The position numbers and the translations under genes were made by a program. Of a stretch of 24,980 nt of DNA, positions 1-7,902 are shown in pieces. The stretch's first letter is position 1, and each line of letters begins with the position of its first letter. Origin of the DNA: a virus. The stretch covers positions 1 through 24,980 of IMG/VR virus record IMGVR_UViG_3300007541_000201, one strand, 5' to 3'. Under the pieces are notes generated by a model. That model was given only the letters and a program-made list of their open reading frames with translations. It did no database searches and had not been told where the DNA came from.

Positions 1-990
1 GAAAAGAGCGATAAGAGTTTCTCGCTGGCGCTTGCCCGCCACTTTTTGGATAATGTCGGCCTGAGTGACATCATCTAAATTTTTAAACTCTCTCGACAAA
101 TCCTCAAGAACGGCTGTTGTCGAACGAAAATTCCCTTCGGCGTCTCTTACGGCGACCCCAATTGCTTCAACGGCGTTAATCGCCTCCGAACCTTGTAGTC
201 TTGCGAAAATAGTTCGAAGGGCATTACCGATAACAGAACCTCCGCGAGCGGTACGTTCCTGAACAACCGCAATCATAGAGGCCAGCTCCTCAAACGATAC
301 CCGAGCTTGACCAGCAGAACCACCAGCGCGCTCGAGACCCTTAATCAAATCCTCTGAACTAACAGCGAAAGCAATGTCAAGTTCAGCAAGCTTGTTGATA
401 ACTTCTCCAGTAGTTATCCCTTCCTTCTTAAAGGTATTTACCGCAGCAGTCAAACCTTCAACAGACTCCGTTACATCTAAGCCAGTAAGACGAGTGAGAA
501 TCAAAGCGTCATTGATACGCTTCAAAGACTCTTCCATGCTCAAGCCCTGACGAGCGAACTCCAAGGCTCCTTGAGCCACAGTGTCAAAGCTTTGGGCAGT
601 GTTTCTTGCTACATCAAAAATTCCATCCCCAAACCTTTTTAGGTCTTTCTGGCTGGCATTCAGCACAATGTTAATATCAGCAAAGGTCTTTTCTACTTTA
701 GCCGTTGTGACCAATAGGGACTTAAAGGCGTCAGAAACACCATTAATAATTGCCACGGAAGCGCCGAAGGCAATAACACGAGCGTTAGAAGCGGCAAGGG
801 ACTTGGTAAATTCGTCGGCCTGACCCGTAATTTTACCAAGGGGGCGCGAGATACCCTCGATTTGTCGACCGTCAATCGTTACGGACGAGCGCATACGATT
901 AGAAACCCTGCGTGCAGCCTGTTCAAGACTGCGGTTATCAATCGTTACCCTTGCTTCAAGTCCAATATGTTTTGTTCCGATTCCTGCCAT
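1..990 (-). CDS. Phage tail tape measure protein, N-terminal part (runs off window)
   Basis: The frame is open from an ATG at 990 down to base 1, giving 330 residues without a stop; the C-terminus is outside the window. The product sets tail length and acts inside the tail tube. The N-terminus reads MAGIGTKHIGLEARVTIDN, followed by a long helical, Ala/Ser/Thr-rich region. Phrases such as VNTFKKEGITTGEVINKL and GLERAGGSAGQARVSFEEL are typical of the TP901-type tape measure core, where repeated helical segments carry a conserved (A/G)(R/Q)xSFEEL-like block. It lies directly downstream of the two chaperone-like genes, which is the usual order in long-tailed phages. A GTGTAATTAC box lies 27 nt upstream. 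Identity is read from family pattern, not from a search. Confidence is high for tape measure and lower for the exact subfamily. Confidence 0.88.
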   Translation of the reverse strand, partial: MAGIGTKHIGLEARVTIDNRSLEQAARRVSNRMRSSVTIDGRQIEGISRPLGKITGQADEFTKSLAASNARVIAFGASVAIINGVSDAFKSLLVTTAKVEKTFADINIVLNASQKDLKRFGDGIFDVARNTAQSFDTVAQGALEFARQGLSMEESLKRINDALILTRLTGLDVTESVEGLTAAVNTFKKEGITTGEVINKLAELDIAFAVSSEDLIKGLERAGGSAGQARVSFEELASMIAVVQERTARGGSVIGNALRTIFARLQGSEAINAVEAIGVAVRDAEGNFRSTTAVLEDLSREFKNLDDVTQADIIQKVAGKRQRETLIALF

Positions 991-1007
991 TACCAGTACC
1001 TTTACAG

Positions 1008-1017
1008 GTAATTACAC
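1008..1017 (-). promoter_or_regulatory. Possible late-promoter motif upstream of the tape measure gene
   Basis: GTGTAATTAC on the minus strand, with its first G 27 nt before the ATG at 990. It matches the GTGTA box found upstream of other units in this window, but the spacing is longer than the 14-15 nt seen in the best examples. A weaker CTGTAAAG lies nearer the start. Treated as a tentative member of the motif family. Confidence 0.35.
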
Positions 1018-1098
1018 AGGAAATCATAGTTCTTTATCGCTTTTGCGCAAATTATCTATCGCCCACAATGGTTGAAGAAAATGGAAGAAAATAATATT

Positions 1099-2106
1099 TT
1101 AATCAATATCTCCTGTCATGCGCATCATTTGCTCCATGTTCATGCTTCCTCCATGTTTTTTCAACTGGTCATGGAGGGAAACCACCTTTTCTCCCTTCCC
1201 CGCCATTTTCTTGATGTCTTCCTTGTTTGCTCCAAAATAGGTTGAAGCCCCCTTATCTGAAGGCTGTTTTTGAGCAGGTCGAGACGGCCTATTTCTCTGG
1301 CTCCTTTCATCCATACTTTGCGCCTCGATATATTGGATAATGGCATCAGGGTCTTTTCGTATAACCTCCGGAATATCCGTATGATTTTTAAGAATATTGA
1401 AGAACAGTTTCGAAAATGAAATAAGCTTCACCTGAAAAACCGTCATCTTGACAATAGGCTTCCCGATAAAGTCCATAGGGCTTTCTGAGAACGGCATGAA
1501 TGACGAAAAGAAATCTCTTAAAACAGCATGAGAAATATTTTCGTCGTTGTACGCATTGTAAACCTTCGTTTGCATATTCCGAACCTCCGCAAACTCCTGA
1601 GAGGAACAGTCTTCTCCCTCTACAAATGGAGTTAAGAATTCGGGGTCTTTAAACAGAATTCCTTCCATAAATCTGTTATGAGTTTTCTGATACGCCACGC
1701 CTTCAGCAGTATACTCCAAAATGGCCTCTCTCTCTTCTTTCTTTTTCGTAAGCTTATCCTTATACTCTTGGATGATTTTCATTTGCTGTTCCCGCTGGCT
1801 AGGAATTTTCATGTGCTGGGCGGCCTTTGTCAGGGCAACGATTTTCTGGTTTTGCTCCTTAAAGAAGGATTCATCCTTATCTGACCAATCCCCGCGAGAC
1901 ACGGCTTCCTTGATAGCCTCTTCTTCAGTGGGAATGCCTTGAGCCACGGCCTCCTTTTTGAATTTCTGAAAAAATCTCGGAATCTCAGCTTGCTGACGAA
2001 AATCGTGATGCTTGATAAAAAGAGAACGGCCCCGCCACTCAAAAGTAGCGAAGCCGTCTATAATTTGACCAACCAAATCAATATAGAATCTATCTTCGTC
2101 GTGCAT
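1099..2106 (-). CDS. Putative second tail assembly chaperone / pre-tape-measure protein
   Basis: A 335-residue charged, mostly helical protein without recognisable enzymatic motifs. The middle part (about residues 100-135) is Lys/Glu-rich and probably coiled coil. Residues around 270-320 are low-complexity and basic (Arg, Pro, Gln, Lys), ending in a short Met-rich tail. Its ATG shares one base with the stop of the preceding gene (TAATG), so translation is probably coupled. Its place between a smaller Glu-rich gene and the tape measure gene is the classical site of the tail assembly chaperone pair (lambda G/GT, T4-like equivalents). The function is inferred from position; sequence alone does not prove it. 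No clear -1 slippery heptamer was seen at the junction. Confidence 0.55.
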   Translation of the reverse strand: MHDEDRFYIDLVGQIIDGFATFEWRGRSLFIKHHDFRQQAEIPRFFQKFKKEAVAQGIPTEEEAIKEAVSRGDWSDKDESFFKEQNQKIVALTKAAQHMKIPSQREQQMKIIQEYKDKLTKKKEEREAILEYTAEGVAYQKTHNRFMEGILFKDPEFLTPFVEGEDCSSQEFAEVRNMQTKVYNAYNDENISHAVLRDFFSSFMPFSESPMDFIGKPIVKMTVFQVKLISFSKLFFNILKNHTDIPEVIRKDPDAIIQYIEAQSMDERSQRNRPSRPAQKQPSDKGASTYFGANKEDIKKMAGKGEKVVSLHDQLKKHGGSMNMEQMMRMTGDID

Positions 2107-2834
2107 TATTCATCGACGCTTTCAGACTCCTTTTCGCCTTCTTCTTCGCCCTTGTCAGCCTTTTCCCCGTGCTCTGCTAGGAACTCCTTGAGGGCCAAAT
2201 CAAACTTTTCCTGAGAAAGTCCCTGATTGAAATACCAGAACGCGATTACTGTCCCCGCGCGTTGCATAATGTCGATATACTCTTCATTATCTTCTTCATC
2301 TTCGCGCTCGTAATATTGTTCCAGCTTATCAACGAAATCAATTCCATCGAAAAACGGCAACCACTCTCCCGCAATCTTTTCATGCAAAAGATGAGTGACG
2401 TACCAAATCAAAATCTTGTTTTGGGCCCTTGATTCGGCGGTATTACTGAAAAGGCTAAGATTTGCGCTTTCAACCTCGACAATGTCCCTGCGTACCTTGA
2501 CCATATCTTCTTCAAGCGATTGGAGACGGTCCTTATTGGCCTTTGTTTGAGCCTTCACAGTTTGCAACCTAGCTTGTTCCGAAATAAGCTCATTGAGCTT
2601 ATGGTACATGCCAGACAATTGCTTCGCGGCTTCCTCAGTGAGAAGACCCCCGCTGTCTTCGTATTTCTTTGCCAACATATTCTTGGTTAGAATACCCTTT
2701 CGCACGCATTGAGACATCTCCACGGCGTATTGAGTATCTGCATCCTCCATTTGTCGGCGAGTTGGGCGGCGCAAAACAAACTCTCGCTTCTTTTTACCTT
2801 TCCCCGTTGTATAACTATATATTTCTTTTTTCAT
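2106..2834 (-). CDS. Putative tail assembly chaperone
   Basis: A 242-residue protein. The first 30 residues are basic (KGKKKREFVLRRPTRRQMED), then comes a long predicted coiled coil (about residues 75-125, with heptad-like Leu/Ile and many Glu, Lys and Gln). The C-terminus is very acidic (about residues 190-242, with runs of Glu and Asp). The N-terminal wording, in which a strand-forming segment meets an 'RRPTRRQMEDAD' turn, resembles phage proteins that process tail or tape-measure substrates, but this is a weak resemblance. The ATG follows an AAGGATTAAGG purine stretch that serves as a ribosome site. It overlaps the next gene by one base. Chaperone is the most likely role from gene order. 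Confidence 0.55.
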   Translation of the reverse strand: MKKEIYSYTTGKGKKKREFVLRRPTRRQMEDADTQYAVEMSQCVRKGILTKNMLAKKYEDSGGLLTEEAAKQLSGMYHKLNELISEQARLQTVKAQTKANKDRLQSLEEDMVKVRRDIVEVESANLSLFSNTAESRAQNKILIWYVTHLLHEKIAGEWLPFFDGIDFVDKLEQYYEREDEEDNEEYIDIMQRAGTVIAFWYFNQGLSQEKFDLALKEFLAEHGEKADKGEEEGEKESESVDE

Positions 2835-2836
2835 CC

Positions 2837-3127
2837 TTAATCCTTTTTAAATATAAACGATACTTGGAAATTTTCTAGTTCAGATTGGTAATCTCGTAAA
2901 ATTTCGTTACCTAAGTCTAAAACCTTCTTCCGATATGAGGAAAACCTTTCGTCATCGAAATAGTCTGCCATATCTATCAGGTCTTCATCCTCTGGCAAAG
3001 CGTTTCTTAATTTTTCAAAATTAATATTATGCTCCCTGTGGATGTCTTCCAGTATAATTAAAAATCCTTTGAACAGCGACCGCAAGGCCCTATCTGATTT
3101 ATCAGCCAAAAAATTCTGAGCGTCCAT
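2837..3127 (-). CDS. Small conserved-looking phage protein of unknown function
   Basis: 96 residues if the ATG at 3127 is used, mostly helical and acidic (PEDEDLIDMADYFDDERF in the middle). An upstream in-frame GTG at 3172 would add 15 residues, but that extension runs through the promoter motif at 3141-3153, whereas the ATG at 3127 has an AAGGA ribosome site with about 8 nt spacing. I therefore prefer the ATG. The gene ends two bases before the start of the chaperone-like gene and heads the minus-strand tail transcription unit. No motif allows a functional call. Confidence 0.7.
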   Translation of the reverse strand: MDAQNFLADKSDRALRSLFKGFLIILEDIHREHNINFEKLRNALPEDEDLIDMADYFDDERFSSYRKKVLDLGNEILRDYQSELENFQVSFIFKKD

Positions 3128-3140
3128 AACCTTATTCCTT

Positions 3141-3153
3141 ACATATAATACAC
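3141..3153 (-). promoter_or_regulatory. Late-promoter motif heading the minus-strand tail operon
   Basis: GTGTATTATATGT on the minus strand, 26 nt upstream of the ATG at 3127. It forms an inverted pair with the plus-strand motif at 3159-3172, so a single short region would start transcription in both directions. The unit it heads carries a normal AAGGA ribosome site. Confidence 0.55.
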
Positions 3154-3158
3154 TTACG

Positions 3159-3172
3159 GTGTAAAAATTCAC
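3159..3172 (+). promoter_or_regulatory. Late-promoter motif abutting the start codon of the plus-strand neck genes
   Basis: GTGTAAAAATTCAC occupies exactly the 14 nt before the ATG at 3173. The same spacing is seen at 7847, 13828, 20551 and 20584. There is no Shine-Dalgarno sequence between the box and the ATG. If the TAAAAA core serves as a -10 element, transcription would begin about at the start codon. Confidence 0.55.
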
Positions 3173-3631
3173 ATGGATTATTTATCTTCTTCCGTAAGAA
3201 CCCAAATTTCTGAGATTTTTGACAATGTTCACGAGACGTTGAAACAGACCATTACCGTTTACAAGGATTCGGAAAATACCATTACGGCCATGACCCCATC
3301 CTATAATTCAATCTACGGTTCTGGCGGGAGCACGCCCCTTTCAATCACAAAAACCTCGGTCTCCCGCTCAGTTGGCGCACGAATAAAATATTTGTCCAGC
3401 GAAGAGGATTATTTTACCTCAAGCGAAGTAAACTCTCAAATGAAGATTACAATCCCAAAAGGAAGCATAAGAATCAAGGTGACTTCTGATGATTTTGATT
3501 TTATAAAAGAAGCTAAAAGAATAGAATTCAACGGCGTCCGTTACAATATAATATCGGATGGACTGCCCATCGGCCCGTTTTCTCCGGAATATTATTCCAT
3601 ATTCTTAACACCAATCGACGAAAGTGCCTGA
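3173..3631 (+). CDS. Putative head-tail joining / neck protein
   Basis: 152 residues. An N-terminal helix (about 1-28) is followed by a Ser/Thr-rich strand region and a C-terminal half that looks all-beta. It contains 'VRYNIISDGLPIGPFSPEYYSIFLTPID', a pattern common in head-closure and stopper proteins, where a small beta barrel ends in a strand describing 'YRV...D'. No enzyme motif. It begins the plus-strand block and overlaps the next gene by 8 nt. Neck/stopper is an inference from size, composition and its place between capsid-side and tail-side genes. Confidence 0.5.
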   Translation: MDYLSSSVRTQISEIFDNVHETLKQTITVYKDSENTITAMTPSYNSIYGSGGSTPLSITKTSVSRSVGARIKYLSSEEDYFTSSEVNSQMKITIPKGSIRIKVTSDDFDFIKEAKRIEFNGVRYNIISDGLPIGPFSPEYYSIFLTPIDESA

Positions 3632-4202
3632 TAGAAACATTCCAATTATCAAAAAGGGAGTCCGCGCGGCGGCCCCACACTTATTCGTTGCAGAACTAAG
3701 AACGGAAACAAGCAGAGCTTTTCTCAGTATTCGCAACCAAATGATTGCAGAGTTTTTAAGTCATCCCATTACCCAAGAAATTATGGCGGGACCAAACGCT
3801 CCAAACATAAGCGGGACACTCAGGGGCAGAGGCAACCTGTTTTCTTTTATTGGGTTTGAAGAAGGCGACGACCCTGTTCAGCCTATCTTGAAGGCTCTTC
3901 AGTCCAGCGAAATCGTCTTTGATAAAATCACTGCCACAGGAATATACAGCAGGGCGTTTATCCCGACCGCTGACGAGATTTTCTCCATTACCCCTATGCC
4001 TTGGGCAGAAGGACGAAGTTGGGCTCATGGCATTGAAAGCGGCATTTCCGGACTCGGGTGGTACATTAGCAAGCGGGGCCTTGGCCGCTCTGGGGGAGGT
4101 ATACAATCTTCCCAACAGACGCTTGGTAATGTAAAGTTTAAAAACGTACAATATATTTCCGCCCTACTCAACAAATATACCAAAATTATCAAATCCTTAT
4201 GA
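3624..4202 (+). CDS. Putative tail completion / neck protein
   Basis: 192 residues, starting with a GTG at 3624 that overlaps the end of the preceding gene. An N-terminal basic segment is followed by a helix with 'FLSIRNQMIAEFLSHPITQEIMAGPNAPNISGTLRGRGNLFSFIGF', which resembles the opening of minor tail/neck proteins of the HK97 gp10 or neck type 1 sort. The C-terminal half contains 'PWAEGRSWAHGIESGISGLGWYI', a conserved-looking aromatic/Gly segment. No catalytic motif is visible. It overlaps the following gene by 4 nt (ATGA). The assignment rests mainly on gene neighbourhood. Confidence 0.5.
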   Translation: MPDRNIPIIKKGVRAAAPHLFVAELRTETSRAFLSIRNQMIAEFLSHPITQEIMAGPNAPNISGTLRGRGNLFSFIGFEEGDDPVQPILKALQSSEIVFDKITATGIYSRAFIPTADEIFSITPMPWAEGRSWAHGIESGISGLGWYISKRGLGRSGGGIQSSQQTLGNVKFKNVQYISALLNKYTKIIKSL

Positions 4203-5041
4203 AGCCCACATTTCACCATTCACTATCTACCAGCTTTATGCTTTGGGCCGACCATTATCTCCTAGACAAGGGAGAGGCATACTACAATACCACAGGTCAA
4301 TTTTTCAATTATTCTGACCCTCGAGTTCCAAGCTCTCACGAAGTTTTTGGAAGTGCATACAAGCAGTTCGTCAACGACTCTTCTATCACGGGGGCGAACA
4401 TATTCAGCGGAGCTTACGTTGATTCGGTATGGACCCCAAGAGGGTCGGGCTTTAACATTGATTATGCCAACGGACGAGTTATCACAACTGGAATTGCCTC
4501 CTCTGGTGTCATTACAGGGTCTTTCGCCGTTAAGGACTTCAACATCTATTATGTGAACGAAACGGAAGAAGATTTGATTGTAGAGCGAAAATATAAACCG
4601 ACCTCGTCCTTCCCATCTTCCAACACTAAAGTAGACCCTTACGATTATACCGTCCCCGCAATTTTTGTTAATATGGAAACCTCCCAGAATGACCCATTTG
4701 CCTTCGGGGGAGAAGACAAAACAAGAACATCAATCAAGGCGGTGATTCTTTCCGATGACGTATATAAACTAGACGGAGTATTGAGTATTTTCTCTGACGC
4801 CAGAAATGAAACCTTTAAGATTTTGCCATTTGAAGCGGACCCAACCAATGAATGGGGAGACCTTAAAGACCCACCGTACAACTATACGGGCCTAGCCGCC
4901 GCATCGGGCAACGGATTATTTTATATCGACAGAGTCTTTGCGTCGAAACTCTCAGACCGCTCCAAAAAGGCCTTACAAACCGATTTATTCGTAGGGTTTT
5001 TGGATTTCGATATCTACACTCATAGATTTCCAAGGCTATAA
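4199..5041 (+). CDS. Structural protein of unknown role, possibly tail terminator or tail sheath-proximal
   Basis: 280 residues, rich in Tyr, Phe, Asp and Ser, and predicted mostly beta with no signal peptide, transmembrane segment or catalytic motif. Start overlaps the stop of the preceding gene (ATGA), so it is translated as part of the same unit. It lies between neck-like genes and tail-tube-like genes, where a tail terminator or tail completion protein is usual, but it is larger than most tail terminators. I do not recognise the family. Confidence 0.45.
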   Translation: MKPTFHHSLSTSFMLWADHYLLDKGEAYYNTTGQFFNYSDPRVPSSHEVFGSAYKQFVNDSSITGANIFSGAYVDSVWTPRGSGFNIDYANGRVITTGIASSGVITGSFAVKDFNIYYVNETEEDLIVERKYKPTSSFPSSNTKVDPYDYTVPAIFVNMETSQNDPFAFGGEDKTRTSIKAVILSDDVYKLDGVLSIFSDARNETFKILPFEADPTNEWGDLKDPPYNYTGLAAASGNGLFYIDRVFASKLSDRSKKALQTDLFVGFLDFDIYTHRFPRL

Positions 5042-5096
5042 TTTCACATAGTTTGCATTTCAATGTAAAAACAGAAGAATTTCAACCAAATAAATA

Positions 5097-6197
5097 ATGT
5101 CAAGAAATCGCGTAATTTACCAAAGTGAAGCCCTCTGGGTGAGCAAGCAATACGATTCAACTGGCGCTATTGACCACGAACAGCTTCGTCGTGTTCAATC
5201 CGCCAATTATTCGTTCTCCGTATCGAGACAAGACATCAACCAATTTGGTCAATTGGCTCGAATTGACTCTTTGGTGCTCGAATCTCCTACTGTTTCTTTT
5301 GATTTTTCTTACTATGTGACCGATGGCCGCAACGAACGCGCCCTTGGTTTCTATGTCCAAACTGGCGCTGCCGCGCAAGGAGGCTTTGCATCTGGCCATA
5401 TGACCAATGAATCTGGACGTAACTTCTTCATCGTTACCGCCCCAGAAGGCGAAGACCTCAATGGTCAAGCCCTTGCCAACACAGAGTCGGTTATTGGTAT
5501 TGGCAACGGTTTCTTGTCCGACTATACCCTTGAAGCCGCTGTTGGCTCCATACCGACCGCTTCTGTGTCGATTGAAGCCCTTAACATCCGCTCTGACACT
5601 GGAGCAGCTTCAATTAACCACCCTGCCGTTCTTCCTCAAAGCGGAACATCATTGGATGACCCAGTTGTTCTGCCTGACGCAGAAGCTGGTACAGGCGCAA
5701 GCGTCATTTCTGCCCTTCGCCCCGGAGACATCGTTCTGAGCTTTGGTGACTTTGAAACCGATACTACTGGACAGATTGTTACTCTTGGCGGCGCAAATGG
5801 GGCCCACGTTCAAAGTGTTTCCCTCTCCCTTCCTCTTTCTCGTTCATCTCTTGAAAAGCTGGGAAGCAGATTCGCTTACGCTCGTTCCGTTGATTTCCCT
5901 GTTACCGCGACTCTTTCGGTAAATGCTATTGTTAATGAAATCGACGAAAAGAACCTTGTCGACCTTCTTGATGATGAAACCGAGCGCAACATTACAATGA
6001 CCCTGAAAGACCCTGACGGCGGCACAGGTCTCCTTGTCACCCTTAAGGGATGTGTTCTTCAGGACGAGTCTTATAGTTCTGCAATCGGTTCGAATAAGTC
6101 TGTTGATTTGACCTTCACTGCTCAAATCGGCGGCCCGAACGATACGGCTCACAACATCCTTGTTAGCGGGTCCAATAGTGACGCCCTTTGGGCATAG
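5097..6197 (+). CDS. Tail tube-like major tail protein, first of two tandem paralogs
   Basis: 366 residues. It is clearly homologous to the next gene from end to end: the N-termini align as MSRNRVIYQSEALWVSKQ with MARNRIIYQSEALYISQF, both share FSVSRQDINQ(F/Y)GQL, and the C-termini share LHVQS, LSR, KLG, GGT and SSxIGSNK blocks. The composition (beta-rich, Ser/Thr/Gly/Asp rich, few Cys, no signal peptide) fits a tail tube subunit. The gene is followed at once by a strong terminator, which suggests high separate expression, and its codon choice looks more selected (many C-ending codons) than its paralog's. No ribosome site is visible before ATAATG. A variant box, ATGTAAAAACAG, lies about 30 nt upstream. 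Tail tube is probable, not proven. Confidence 0.65.
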   Translation: MSRNRVIYQSEALWVSKQYDSTGAIDHEQLRRVQSANYSFSVSRQDINQFGQLARIDSLVLESPTVSFDFSYYVTDGRNERALGFYVQTGAAAQGGFASGHMTNESGRNFFIVTAPEGEDLNGQALANTESVIGIGNGFLSDYTLEAAVGSIPTASVSIEALNIRSDTGAASINHPAVLPQSGTSLDDPVVLPDAEAGTGASVISALRPGDIVLSFGDFETDTTGQIVTLGGANGAHVQSVSLSLPLSRSSLEKLGSRFAYARSVDFPVTATLSVNAIVNEIDEKNLVDLLDDETERNITMTLKDPDGGTGLLVTLKGCVLQDESYSSAIGSNKSVDLTFTAQIGGPNDTAHNILVSGSNSDALWA

Positions 6198-6208
6198 CCC
6201 TTTACCTT

Positions 6209-6233
6209 AAGGGGGCTTCGGCCCCCTTTTTTT
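6209..6233 (+). terminator. Intrinsic terminator between tail-tube paralogs
   Basis: AAGGGGGC-TTCG-GCCCCCTT hairpin with a stable UUCG tetraloop, followed by a run of seven T. It starts 11 nt after the stop of the first tail-tube gene and ends 7 nt before the ATG of its paralog. Confidence 0.93.
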
Positions 6234-6240
6234 ATCTCTT

Positions 6241-7392
6241 ATGGCTAGGAATAGAATAATATACCAAAGCGAAGCGCTATATATTAGCCAATTCGCCCAG
6301 TCCAACAGCGTTGATGAACACATTCAGCTTTCTCGTATTCAATCATTTAATTATGGCTTTTCAGTATCTCGGCAGGATATAAATCAATATGGACAACTGT
6401 CTCGAATCGGGGTACTGAGCCTTGAAGACCCCGTAGTTAATGCGGATTTTTCATATTATCTTACTGATGGCTACAACGAAAAGGGGATGGGTTTTTACGT
6501 CAGAGATACAGGCTCTGCGCTCGGCTTTCTTAGGTTTCTCCCGCGCGATGAAGATGGGGTTAATTTGTACCTGTTGACTTCGCCAGAGGGAGAGGATATT
6601 AACTCTAATACTGGATTATACCCCTACGTTGCCATCGGTAATGCCTATCCGACGGATTATACCTTGGAAGTTTCCGTGGGAAGTATCCCTACCGTTTCCG
6701 TTTCCTTCGAGGCCTCCAACATCCTGTCTTCCACAATGACAGGCTCCCAGCAGGTTAATAATCCAGCGTATGACCTCGACGGAAACCCATATAACACAAC
6801 GGCCATTCTTCCTAACCCTTCTCCTCTTACAGGAGCGGCGATTCCCGGCGCGCTAAGGCCCGGAGATTGCTTGTTGACCATTTCTCCGACTACTGGCTCG
6901 ATTTCCAATCTTGACCCATCTACAGGGCTTCATGTTCAGAGCTTCAGCCTTAACATTCCCCTGTCTCGAGATGCATTATCGAAGCTGGGAAGAAATTACG
7001 CTTACACTCGCGCTATTCAAACACCAATCAACTCTCAAGGAACAATTGAGGCGATTGTTGGAGATGTCCAAGCGGCAAATGTCGCAGAGATTTTGAATAG
7101 CACGGAAGAATTCGACATAAGCCTTTCTATAAATGACCCAACAGGAGGGACGGCATTTTCTCTGGATATCAAGGGGGCCGTATTGCAAAGCGAATCCTTC
7201 TCGTCCTCAATCGGTTCGAATAAAACCTCAACCCTCGTGTTTGAAACTCAAATCGGCGGGATAGAAGACACCTTCTCGAATGTTCTGGTTAGTGGCTCAC
7301 ACGCATCAGGAGCATATCCCTATGACGCATACCTCCTTAACAACAACGAGGTATATGACGCAAGCGGGAACCTGATTCTTGTAGAATCTTAA
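6241..7392 (+). CDS. Tail tube-like protein, second tandem paralog
   Basis: 383 residues, homologous to the preceding gene along the whole length but with a longer middle insertion and about 25 extra C-terminal residues rich in Tyr, Asn and Asp (after LVSGSHASGAYPYDAY). The start lies only 7 nt after the upstream terminator's T-run, with no visible promoter motif or Shine-Dalgarno sequence, so expression probably depends on readthrough or on an unrecognised element. This suggests a minor structural role, such as a tail-tip or tube-initiator subunit, beside a more abundant paralog. The stop codon overlaps the stop of the convergent minus-strand gene in a CTTAAG sequence. Confidence 0.65.
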   Translation: MARNRIIYQSEALYISQFAQSNSVDEHIQLSRIQSFNYGFSVSRQDINQYGQLSRIGVLSLEDPVVNADFSYYLTDGYNEKGMGFYVRDTGSALGFLRFLPRDEDGVNLYLLTSPEGEDINSNTGLYPYVAIGNAYPTDYTLEVSVGSIPTVSVSFEASNILSSTMTGSQQVNNPAYDLDGNPYNTTAILPNPSPLTGAAIPGALRPGDCLLTISPTTGSISNLDPSTGLHVQSFSLNIPLSRDALSKLGRNYAYTRAIQTPINSQGTIEAIVGDVQAANVAEILNSTEEFDISLSINDPTGGTAFSLDIKGAVLQSESFSSSIGSNKTSTLVFETQIGGIEDTFSNVLVSGSHASGAYPYDAYLLNNNEVYDASGNLILVES

Positions 7393-7847
7393 GAGCTCGC
7401 CGCTCCCGTGCCGACCTCATATCCAACCACTTGCCGTGGTCGAGCCTCATACATATTGTATGAATGGATAAGGCGCATTGCCTCATCATGAGAGTCTCTC
7501 GAAAGCCCCCGATAGGTTTTCCCGATTTCTCCCTTGTTGGCGAATCTTACGGTAGTGTCTCCCTCTGTAACCTCTACAAGACTTCCCGAATCCTGCGTGA
7601 CTCCGCGCAATGCGCTTCTTGACATTTTCTTGTAATATTCTGCCAAGTACAATTGGGTGAAAATAGCATTTTCTTCGTCCTCGAGGCCGGGGTCCGTACC
7701 ACTAAAGTCAGTGTACAGATAGGTATTCAGCAACCCTATATTGTGCTGGAGCCATCCTGATATAGAAGAAATAGAAGTTATAGTGGAATCAGAATCGAAT
7801 TCCGACACAAATATTCCGCTTGCAAGCGTGCCGATTTCATTTGCCAT
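7389..7847 (-). CDS. Putative head-tail connector (adaptor) protein
   Basis: 152 residues, mostly helical. 'LQHNIGLLNTYLYTDFSGTDPGLEDEENAIFTQLYLAEYYKKMSRSAL' looks like the helical core of adaptor proteins that bind under the portal (gp6/gp15 class): a flexible N-terminus, helices with an acidic loop, and an aromatic 'QLYLAEYY' helix. This is a pattern resemblance only. The gene has its own upstream promoter motif 14 nt before the ATG. It converges with the plus-strand tail block, overlapping by 4 nt at the stops. Function is inferred from context and secondary-structure pattern. Confidence 0.5.
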   Translation of the reverse strand: MANEIGTLASGIFVSEFDSDSTITSISSISGWLQHNIGLLNTYLYTDFSGTDPGLEDEENAIFTQLYLAEYYKKMSRSALRGVTQDSGSLVEVTEGDTTVRFANKGEIGKTYRGLSRDSHDEAMRLIHSYNMYEARPRQVVGYEVGTGAASS

Positions 7848-7861
7848 GCTCTTCTTTACAC
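7848..7861 (-). promoter_or_regulatory. Late-promoter motif abutting the start codon
   Basis: GTGTAAAGAAGAGC fills the 14 nt directly before the ATG at 7847 on the minus strand. It also contains GAAGAG, which could act as a weak ribosome site, so this copy is ambiguous between promoter and leader. Confidence 0.45.
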
Positions 7862-7902
7862 TGTTTTCGTAAAATATAGATTACGATAAAAACAAATTCC
7901 GA

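Noticed and set aside
2095-2115. A programmed -1 frameshift joining the two chaperone-like genes.
   Set aside because: No slippery heptamer with a following structure is evident, and the TAATG overlap explains coupled translation more simply.
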